This document shows positions 56,496-64,000 of a stretch of 64,000 nucleotides of DNA, piece after piece. Location of the stretch: contig CM018604.1 in NCBI GenBank assembly GCA_009192285.1, forward strand, positions 4,869,746 to 4,933,745. Direction: 5' to 3'. This stretch comes from Morchella semilibera. Its lineage: Eukaryota; Ascomycota; Pezizomycetes; Pezizales; Morchellaceae. The translations under genes and the position numbers were made by a program. Below the pieces are notes generated by a model. That model was not told the origin of the DNA, made no database searches, and worked only from the letters and a program-made list of their open reading frames with translations. How positions within the stretch are numbered: the first letter of the stretch is position 1; every line of letters begins with the position of its first letter.

Positions 56496-57357
56496 CATAG
56501 GCACCAAAGCCTTCCTCTGTAGTATCCTGGTAAATTATCGCATCTTTAAGGTCATTGGACAGTCCAGTTTCCAAGGCATCCTTCTTAGCTTCCTTGTTGT
56601 AGTTGAGTTGGCCCATGATACGTAGCAACTGTGTCAGGTACGTGGCGAAGTCTCCCTTGCCCTGACGGAGGCTTTGGAGCTCCCTCCTGCCTATGCCTGG
56701 GGGGTCTGAGTCTCCAAAGGATGCTTCCAGGAATGCGACGAAGGTAGCGACAGAAGCAAATGGGGCGGCGTCTCCAGTAGCCATAGAGATAAGGTGATCC
56801 AATCTTCCACTCCAACCGACCAACGGCATAGAAGACCTTGGCCCCTCATGCAGAAACCTGTCGTTGTTAACCCTGAGTTTTGTGTGGAGGAGATTGAGGA
56901 ATCTGGGTAGCTCCTTATGATTCCCATTAAATTTCGAGGGGTCTGGGAATTTCTCTGAGGAAAAACCAGGGGGTAGGGTATTGGCGGGTGAGGGAGAAAC
57001 TGCTGGTGGAGTTGGCGGTGATGGTGGTGTTGGTACAGCACAAGCCACAGCGAGTTGGAATTCTAGGGTAAGGACCTAGGCTTCTAGGGTATCAGTATGG
57101 TTATTGGAGGCTGTAATCTGTTCTCATGTCGCCACCAGCCCTTGTCGGGTCTGTATATGTAGGGCTGGGCTAGCATTCCTTTCTGTCTTCCATTGATCTC
57201 CTTCTCGTATAAGGGTGCAGAGATGTACATAATGCTAGTGTTAATTCTCGACTGCATCGAACTCCTCAAAGGTTTGAGGGATCTGGTAATTGCTATCAAG
57301 CGTTACTCCATCAACTGTACGGGCTGGGGGAGGGGGTGGAGGAGCAGCAGGAGACAT
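56496..57357 (-). pseudogene. F2 gag relic, N-terminal half
   Basis: Starts at ATG 57357 (MSPAAPPPPPPARTVDGVTL), like F1 gag at 15179. Damage near 57040-57240 is followed by a long open part from 57048 (EKFPDPSKFNGNHKELPRFLNLL, SFGDSDPPGIGRRELQSLRQ, AIIYQDTTEEGFGAY), cut at 56496 by the A LTR of element I. The knuckle and gag C terminus are gone. In the same region F1 has its own different frameshifts. Confidence 0.85.
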
Positions 57358-57404
57358 TGGTGAGTATGCACGGTGCGGATGATGATTGCAACGTAATCTC
57401 AAGA

Positions 57405-57813
57405 GGGCGTTAGGGGTGTAGCTTTGTTCTGCAGGGTGCGGGATAGTAACAGCAATACCTCCCGAAGAGAATTATATATGTAGAAGTAGACTAGGGACAA
57501 CGATAGTGACTAGGATAGGAGACAATATGCTGTGGATTGGTAGATCGATACAGAAGACATTGCGTAAAGAGAAAAGGAAAAGAAAGAAAGCACAGGAGTA
57601 AGTGCCATTGCCTTCCTTATATATCCATCGCTCTACCACCAAGCCTGACTCATACCCTCGCATAACTCCAACTATGACTCACCCTTTCCCATAACAGAAA
57701 CCCGTAGAACCCATTCTGACTCATCTCCTCCTCCTGACGCACAGTAATACTAGCCTTGCCAATCCTTCCAGTCCCCCAACCCTAGTGTATCCATAAAGGA
57801 TACTCCATCACAG
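57405..57813 (-). repeat. F2 5' LTR
   Basis: On the minus strand: TGTGATGGAGTATCC, then TTTATGGATACACTAGG as in F1, a GGATATATAAGGAAGG TATA box (complement of about 57612-57627), the CTTTCTTTCTTTTCC leader and CAAAGCTACACCCC near the end. It is divergent from the F1 LTR and precedes the F2 gag start by about 50 nt. The first 15 bases are absent from F1. Confidence 0.8.
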
Positions 57814-58112
57814 ATGCCAAGACATTGGAACATCCTGATAGAGCAAAGCGGATGGACTATATGACAAGAATCTACACATTTTTCTAATCTGGAGCACATA
57901 TTGAACATACTTAATATATCATTTTCTCTTGACTTCACTTCTAGATTTTGATAATGAACCATAGACAGCACGTCCAGCGGTCTAGTCCTGGACTGCATAA
58001 GACGGATTGGCTTGTCACAGTCTGGCTTCCTCAATCCGATGTCCATTAGTGGCAGTCTGCCCCACCCCTTCAACACCTGACATCCATCAACCCAAACCAT
58101 CAACACAACTGT
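57814..58112. other. Unassigned DNA
   Basis: The first 22 bp (GATGCCAAGACATTGGAACA) look like the end of a family A LTR. The rest, about 275 bp, matches nothing else I can see in the window. The minus strand is open from 58106 to the left for over 90 codons (VDGCQVLKGWGRLPLMDIG...), with no motif I recognise. It could be a remnant of host or transposon coding DNA, or chance. Confidence 0.35.
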
Positions 58113-59285
58113 TTGGAGACCTATTTGTCTATGCGATGGGCACCTCTTGCTGTTGTTTCTTCAACGCTTGATGGTTCGGCTGCTTGGGGTCTTGTTTGTC
58201 TATGCTTTGGCTGCCTCTTGCTGTTGTTTCCTCAGGGATTGATGGTTCGGCTGTTTGAGATCCCGTTTGTCTATACGATGGGCATCTCTGACTATTGTTC
58301 CTTCTGGGCTTGATGGTTCAGCTGGTTGGGGTCCTGTTTGTCTATGCGATAGGCACCTCTTGCTGTTGTTACTTCAGGGACTGACAGTTCAGCTGTTTGA
58401 GATCCTCAGGCTGTTCATCTATGCGATGGGCATTTCTTGCTGTTGTTCCTTTTGGACTTGATGTTTCGGCTGTTTGGGGTCCTGTTTGTTTATGCGATTG
58501 GCACCTCTTTGTGACGGAGTAATTCGACGGAAAGTAGAAGATGACAATGATGACGCAGAAGGACTCGAGGAGCAGAGCCAGCACAACGAGGACTCTGACA
58601 AAGACAGAAACAATACCGGGCAGGTACAAGCACAGGTACCAGTGAAGGCAAAGGCAAAGACAGAGGCCAAAGGACGCAGGACAGGGGGAGTGAGGACCAG
58701 ATAGACCTCAACGATAACGAAAAGAGGTACTATTGATTTCCTCTAAAGAGGACAAGATCTTGAGTGCGAGGACTATAGCGTAAGAAAAGGAGTATATTCC
58801 TATTTACCAAGATAACAAGAAGACAAAACAGAGAGAAAAGAAAGAAAGAACTAAGAAAAACATCTATCCCAGCTATTTAACACCTCTCCCCCAGCAGTCC
58901 AATATGACTCACACATTAGCTCATAGAAACTCATAGAAATCCATTACAACCACACCTCGTATTCCTCCCCACCATCTCTTCTATTTACATTACAAATCCA
59001 TCACGCCATCGAACTTACTTGAACCCAATGATACCATCTCCCCAGCACACTCCTTCCTCGCTTAGCATTATCTTAACAATTACAGCAGTGCTTTGAGTAC
59101 CGAACCCTCGGAACCGATGCCAAGACACCAGGACACTGTCGCTGTTCTTCCCCTATGGCCCGATGGCCTGGCCTCATAAGGCCCAGTTCGCTTACGCAAT
59201 GGGTACTCCTTGCTGTTGTTTCTTCAAGGCTTCAGGATTTTGCTGCTTGAGGTTTTGTTTGTCTCTACGATGAGCCCTCCCTGCT
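58113..59285. repeat. 71-bp minisatellite, split by a solo LTR
   Basis: Unit marked by TATGCGATGGGCACCTCTTG, TGTTGTTTCTTCA, TTGATGGTTCGGCTG and GGGGTCCTGTTTGTC. The TATGCG-type landmark falls at 58130, 58201, 58272, 58343, 58420 and 58491, so the period is 71 bp with one 77-bp unit. A8 then interrupts, and decayed units resume (landmarks near 59192 and 59266). 71 is not a multiple of three, so it does not encode a protein repeat. Confidence 0.88.
58510..59135 (-). repeat. A8: family A solo LTR in the minisatellite
   Basis: 626 bp, TGTGACGGAGTAATTCG to CACCAGGACA on the plus strand. Flanks are CTCTT (58505-58509) and CTGTC (59136-59140). The minisatellite text GCTGTTG...TTCTTC carries on after it, so it sits inside a unit, with a decayed duplication. 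Confidence 0.85.
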
Positions 59286-61945
59286 GCTACCTCTTATATT
59301 CTAGTAATTTATTTGATTCTTCCAACAAAAATATCTACTATACAATATTGTTTTATTTTTTTTCACTAAAGTTTGTTGAGTTAATACTTTTTTCTCTTGC
59401 TCCAACAAAAAATCTGACACCTCTGCTGCCGATTCAAATGCTATTAACCCAGCTTTAGCCCAAGATTTTTGACACTCCCCTGCTTCTCTTGTAGATTCAT
59501 TCAATCTATTTCTCCGATCGGTTACCGGTTGCTTTGCACTAAATTCAAATCAAATTTTAGTAATTATGAATTTATTAATATACAGAATTTAAGATTGATC
59601 TTACCTGCTAAAGACTCTTTCGCATTCGGCTGACATTGCTGGAACTGAAAAAGCATCAAGTGCCATAATCGATAATCAGAGATAGAGTTGGTGAGAATTA
59701 ATCCACCACAGAATTGGGTTTTGGATATTTTGGTCATTGTTGTTTAACCATTTAAGATATTTATTGAACTCATCAGCACTGACAGTTGTATCGAGTCTTT
59801 GTTTTTTGAATCGTCGGTTATGTGTTTCCATCTCGGGATTCCAGGTCCTTCTCGGCGATAGATAACTAGCTGTTGGAATATCATGCAATGTAATTGGTTT
59901 ATATGTTGACTCCCATAATTGCTTGACCAATATTTTTGCCTTTTCACCCCAATCTTTTTTCATGCCTCAACCCAATTCTTCATTATCAAAAAAGTCATTC
60001 ATGTTCGGGTGAAGAATAATATATGCACAAATTATCATGATTAGTCATAGCTCATCAATATTATAGTACTTATTTATTTTCTTTCGGGCAAGATGCAAAA
60101 ATGTATCGAGAAATGGTCAAATTCTTTACAGCTTCCTTTGTGATTTGGATATATGACGAAATAATGATTCAAAGGATAGGTAGATACTGCAAATTGAACC
60201 TTGTGTACTATTTCCCTCTAGATTCAGGGTCTCTGTTCGGAAAGGTTTTAAAAAATCAAATATTTGTTCCAGAAATGCCACTCCTTGGCGCTGAGATAAT
60301 CTTTAGCTATTGTTGTCCTGGGTTAGTCCGAATAATACTGTGAATATGGTGATCAAAAACAAATCGAAGTTTCAAAGCTCTTTCTAATCAATCATAGTCA
60401 CCTGTCCAACCAGTGACTTTGCCAAGGATCAAAGATCGGACTTGAGTATCCTTGCCGATTTGTTGTTCAATATCCTTGTGAAATGCCAATGCCTCACGAT
60501 GTTGAGGACTACCATTTATCCAAACTATGATATTTCTTAACTTTACTAAGGGTTCAATTTTTTGCCATCGTTTCATCTCTTGATTTTCACGTTCTACTGT
60601 CCTCTTTTCTTGTATGCTTAATAAAGCTAAGGACTTTTTCCTATATATAAAAATTTTTACAATTAAATTGAGAATATAGCCATAATATCGAACATATTTT
60701 GAACTATTGATCGTGCTTATGTTATGTATTGAGGACTGGTTTATGTTTATCGTATAGAAACTGTGTCGTTGGTCGAGAGATCGAAGATCAATCAGATTGT
60801 TACTGGCATTATCGAGTTTGAAAAAACCAATATTATTTTCAATTTGTAGTTTGGCAATAATTGAACAAACTACATCGGCTTGGTTTTCACTTGTATGTAT
60901 AACATGTATTTTTCGGAGTCCAAGTAAGGCATGATGTCTGGTTCCCTTATTATTTAACCAATGTGCAACAATACCCAAAAGAGTAAAGTTATTTAGGGAT
61001 GTCCATCCACCAAAACTGATATGTATTTGTGACGGAGTAACCTAACGCAAAGAAGAAGATGACAATGATGACGCAGCAGGGCTCGAGGGGCACAGCCGAA
61101 GCGACGAGGAGACCGACGAAGATAAAGGTAGCACCGGGCAGGCACAAGCACAGGCACCGGCGAAGGCAAGGGCAAGGGCAAGGGCACAAGGACACAAGGC
61201 AGGGAAAGTGAGGACCAGATGGACCTCAACGGGGACGATGAGAGGTACTATGGTTTTCCTCTTTAGAGGACGGGGTCTTGCGTACGTGGAGCTATGGCTT
61301 GAGAATAGGAGTAGATTCCTATATACCGAGATGACAGGAAAACGAGAGAGAGAGAAAAGAAAGAAAGAACTAAGGAAAACATCTATCCCCGCTATTTAAC
61401 ACACCTCCTCCACTAGTCCGCTATAACTCACACTTTCGCTCATAGAACCTCATAGAAACCCGTCGCTACTATACTTCGTAATCCTCCCCACCATCTCCAC
61501 TATTCTACATTACCAATCCATCACGCCATCGAACCTCCCAGAACCCAATGACGACAACCTCCACCTCGCACTCCCCACCCTCGCTTAACATTACCCTAAC
61601 AACCACAACCGTACATCGCCTACCGGACTGTCGGAACAAATGCCAAGACGCCGGGACAGTATTGAAGAAACAGAATTAAGGAGTAAAGCTTTGACAATTT
61701 TTCTATTTTGGGTATATGAAGACATAACCCAGCTTTTGTCTGTAGTGGGAAATTTTGGCATTGTTTTTAAAACTAGCTATCTATTTCTTAATATTAGTAA
61801 TGCATTTAATTAAAATGGTTAAGTTACTTATGACAGTAGTTAAATAAGCTAGTAGAATTTGCAATTCATGCGAGATTACTTGTTGGAAAGATTTATTCTG
61901 GGTTATTATCCAACGAATATATAATTGCTTGAAAACTTTATCATT
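59286..61945 (-). pseudogene. Decayed hAT transposase with introns, split by A9
   Basis: Minus strand. N-terminal part at 61659-61945 (KQLYIRWIITQNKSFQQV), then across A9 ISFGGWTSLNN, FTLLGIVAHWLNNKGTRHHALLGL and IGFFKLDNASNN (60780-61027), a middle part in several frames (FLEQIFDFLKPFRTETLNLE near 60240), and the C-terminal dimerisation region NPILWWINSHQ, ALDAFSVPAMSAECERVFS (59620-59720). A GTAAGATC...TTTAG intron of about 60 bp follows AECERVFSR near 59605, after which VTDRRNRLNEST...CQKSWAKAG resumes. These are standard hAT landmarks. Frameshifts and stops show it is inactive. Terminal repeats and the 8-bp duplication were not found. Confidence 0.85.
61028..61658 (-). repeat. A9: family A solo LTR in the hAT transposase
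   Basis: 631 bp, TGTGACGGAGTAACC to GCCGGGACA on the plus strand, flanked by a perfect GTATT duplication (61023-61027 and 61659-61663). Removing it rejoins the hAT frame just before ISFGGWTS. Confidence 0.95.
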
Positions 61946-62508
61946 TGTCCCGTCGTCTTGGCATCGGTCCCGAGGGTTTAGTAGTCGAAGAGCTGTTGTG
62001 ACTGTTAAGGTAATATTAAGCGAGCGGGGGTGTGCTGAAGAGGAGGTGTCTTCATTAAATTCTAGGAGGTTCGATGGCGTTATGGATTTGTAATGTAAAT
62101 AGTAGAGATGGTGGGGAGGAATACGAGGTGTGGTTGCGATGGATTTTTACGGGTTTCTATGGGTTGACGTATGAATTATAGTGGACTGATGAAGGAGGGG
62201 TCTTAAATAGCGGGGATGGATGTTTTCTCTTAGTTCTTTCTTTCTTTTCTGTCTGTCTCATCTACCTGTCCTCTCAGTACATAGGAATATACTCCTATTC
62301 TGAAACCATAGTAGTTCCTCACCTCCAAGATCTATTCCTCTTACGAGGAAGACTCATAGTATCTCTCATTGTTCTCGTTGAGGCCCATCTGGTCCTCACC
62401 CCTCCTGCCTTGTGCCCTTGTGCCTTTGCCCTTGCCTTTGCCTTCGCCAGTGCTTGTACTTGTGCCTGCCCGGTATTGTTCTTATCTTCGTCGGTCTCCT
62501 TATCGTTT
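61946..62508 (+). repeat. A10: family A LTR cut by a C-type element
   Basis: Starts TGTCCCGTCGTCTTGGC, in or at the edge of the hAT sequence, and follows family A to the CGTCGGTCTCC block near 62498, about 70 bp short of the expected end. A C LTR begins at 62509. The remainder of A10 would lie beyond the right edge of the window if the C element is intact. Confidence 0.85.
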
Positions 62509-63963
62509 TATCACGGAACAAGGCGGGTATTAGGGTGTCGCACCGGACTACCAGAGTAGTACTGTAAAGAGCTCAGAGTCCGAAACGCTAACTGCAAAGG
62601 CAGAAAGGAACGGGGTCACTTCAGTCTGAACGTAACTAGAATCTCCGCGGTCCGATACTAGTCCGGTGAGTATAGAAAGTTCTTTAGATTGGGGTAATGC
62701 TAACACGAAGATTGGTTCAGGTAGATATTTTCAAGAATCACTAAGAGCGTATAGAATAGAGGTAATAGATTTATATTGTTGAGACTCTTTCTTCGTCGAT
62801 GATGATTTCAACAAAGTCGGAGAATGACACTGTATTTATATCCCGCGCAAATGTCACGCGGACTAAGAACTATCATTACAACAATATGTGGGAAACCCAG
62901 AAGACCCTGATAATCGCCAAGAAAACCAAACACCAACGCCAACGTTCACAACGCCTTTTAAAATCCCTCATGTTACATTGCGCTACTGCATGCATTCAGT
63001 TTTTCATCAGCGGGGAAGTGCCGGAGTCAGCCTACCTGATAACTCCTTGGTACCGGGCCTCGACTTCACTCGTCAACTCTTTCCCTGCATCGTTATCTAT
63101 CACTAAGGAGCATGGCTCAACATTAGGACTGTCAACGATTAGGTACCGGAGGTGTCGGGTAGTCTTACCTTTCCCTGAGAAGTCACCAGCGCCAGCTTTC
63201 TCAAAGCCTTCGCCGTTTGATCAGTTTTGGTCCGATTGATCCCAAACTTGAACTGCTGCCCCCTCCTATACCCACCGGTGTCCTGAGCGGCTGTGCCAGC
63301 GCTTTGACGCTCCAGGGGTTACTTTCAGGGTCGAAAACGTGTTTTTAAACTAGTGATTCCGCAACTCCGCAATCTGGCCCATACTGGTACCACTGTACCT
63401 CTCTGGGGCACCAATTGGGAGTTCAGTAGCATAGGGAGGCTTTGCTGGTCTTCCTGTCTCCAAATCCCGTAACAGCGGGGCCGAGAACGAGAGGTGCCAA
63501 GGTACACAACCAAGGCAGGACGAGGTGGGGCGGGTGTGTGTAAGGCTAGGTGAAGTGACAGAGGGGGGTACAGGGTGAGGAACGAAGCGAGACGAAGTGG
63601 GGTACGAGACGAGGTCTATATGTTTCCTCCTACCTTCTGGGGGTAGGAGCAGGAGGACTCAATAGTGGCGCGAGATCCTAAAGCTTTGTATTGACTAAAG
63701 GACAGGAAGGTTGCTTAAAGAAGAAAGGAAAGAAAGAGAAACTCTACAAGCGAGGGAGAGAGCTCCCTATATATAGCCCCAGAATCCCCTTGCTGACTAA
63801 TACCGTAGAAACCCACCGAACTCAAAGGAAATCCTTCCATTAGAAATACATGCGCAACGTTAACTCATAGAATCCTTGCAACAGATACTCATAGAACACC
63901 ATAGAAAACCCCTGACTAATCCTTCTTCCCGCAACATCACTAAGTACGCTCCACGCCATGATA
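62509..63963 (-). repeat. Family C LTR (3' LTR of an element leaving the window), split by a B solo LTR
   Basis: Reads TATCACGGAACAAG to CGCCATGATA on the plus strand. It matches the C solo LTR at 9717-11174. Without the B insertion it is about 503 bp. A CTATATATAG site lies near 63766. Followed by a polypurine tract on the minus strand, so it is the 3' LTR of a minus-strand element. Confidence 0.85.
62528..63474 (-). repeat. Family B solo LTR with perfect GCGGG duplication
   Basis: 947 bp, TATTAGGGTGTCGCACC to CCCGTAACA on the plus strand, flanked by GCGGG at 62523-62527 and 63475-63479. It is the clearest evidence for the true ends of family B. Confidence 0.96.
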
Positions 63964-64000
63964 GATATTAGGCCCCCCTCTGAGGCCTAAGTCCTCTTAG
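63964..64000 (-). mobile_element. Edge of a further Ty3/gypsy-type element
   Basis: 37 bp of internal sequence. On the minus strand GAGGGGGGCCTAATATC precedes the C LTR, much like GGAGGGGGACCTGATC before the D 3' LTR. This is the polypurine tract of an element whose body lies to the right of the window. Confidence 0.65.

Noticed and set aside
58113-58510. Possible CRISPR array or repeat protein
   Set aside because: Units are contiguous 71-bp repeats without unique spacers and are not a multiple of three. This is a minisatellite, and the context is eukaryotic.
1-64000. tRNA, rRNA or other RNA genes
   Set aside because: I saw no cloverleaf-like A and B boxes or rRNA landmarks. A covariance-model scan was not possible here.

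Overview
This 64 kb window looks like repeat-dense DNA from a filamentous fungus, most likely an ascomycete. I cannot name the species. Reasons: a Tad/CgT1-type LINE with an RNase H domain, several chromodomain Ty3/gypsy elements, an hAT relic with short GT...AG introns, a Tc1-type transposon, and nonsense mutations of the C-to-T kind seen in fungal repeats. I found no gene that I would assign to the host. Nearly every base can be placed in a transposon, a solo LTR or a relic of one. Element letters below (A, B, C, D, E, F, I, K) are local names.

Layout, left to right. 1-9270: a decayed LINE relic, split by a full-length LINE (LINE-1, 991-7040, 10-bp target duplication) and by an LTR-like repeat E that itself carries a solo B LTR. 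9271-11945: decayed A LTRs and a C solo LTR holding a B solo LTR. 11946-25270: an A LTR split by a complete Ty3/gypsy element (element B, 12124-24801), whose interior is split by a second Ty3/gypsy element (F1, 14742-20134). 25271-29456: A LTR and LINE relic, then a possible non-autonomous DNA transposon K holding a young 5'-truncated LINE (LINE-2). 29457-37448: E and B fragments around a Ty3/gypsy element D on the minus strand. 37449-57813: an old F-type element (F2, minus strand) broken by a D-type LTR that holds LINE-3, which in turn holds two A solo LTRs; further right F2 is broken by a B LTR and by element I (minus strand, long open gag and pol), whose 5' LTR carries an intact Tc1-like transposon. 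57814-64000: unassigned DNA, a 71-bp minisatellite, a decayed hAT transposon, A, B and C LTRs, and the edge of a further Ty3/gypsy element leaving the window.

The nesting gives a relative history. Oldest: the LINE relics, F2, the hAT and the A relics. Intermediate: D, D3, LINE-3, E. Youngest: LINE-1, LINE-2, several solo B and A LTRs, and the Tc1-like element. Intact or near-intact proteins are LINE-1 ORF1, the LINE-1 and LINE-2 ORF2 (one frameshift each, at different places), element I gag and a truncated pol, the D gag-position ORF and the Tc1-like transposase. I saw nothing that argues for a new multi-gene system. The most novel items are non-canonical LTR termini defined by target duplications, the repeat families K and E, the minisatellite, and the gag-position protein of D that lacks a zinc knuckle.
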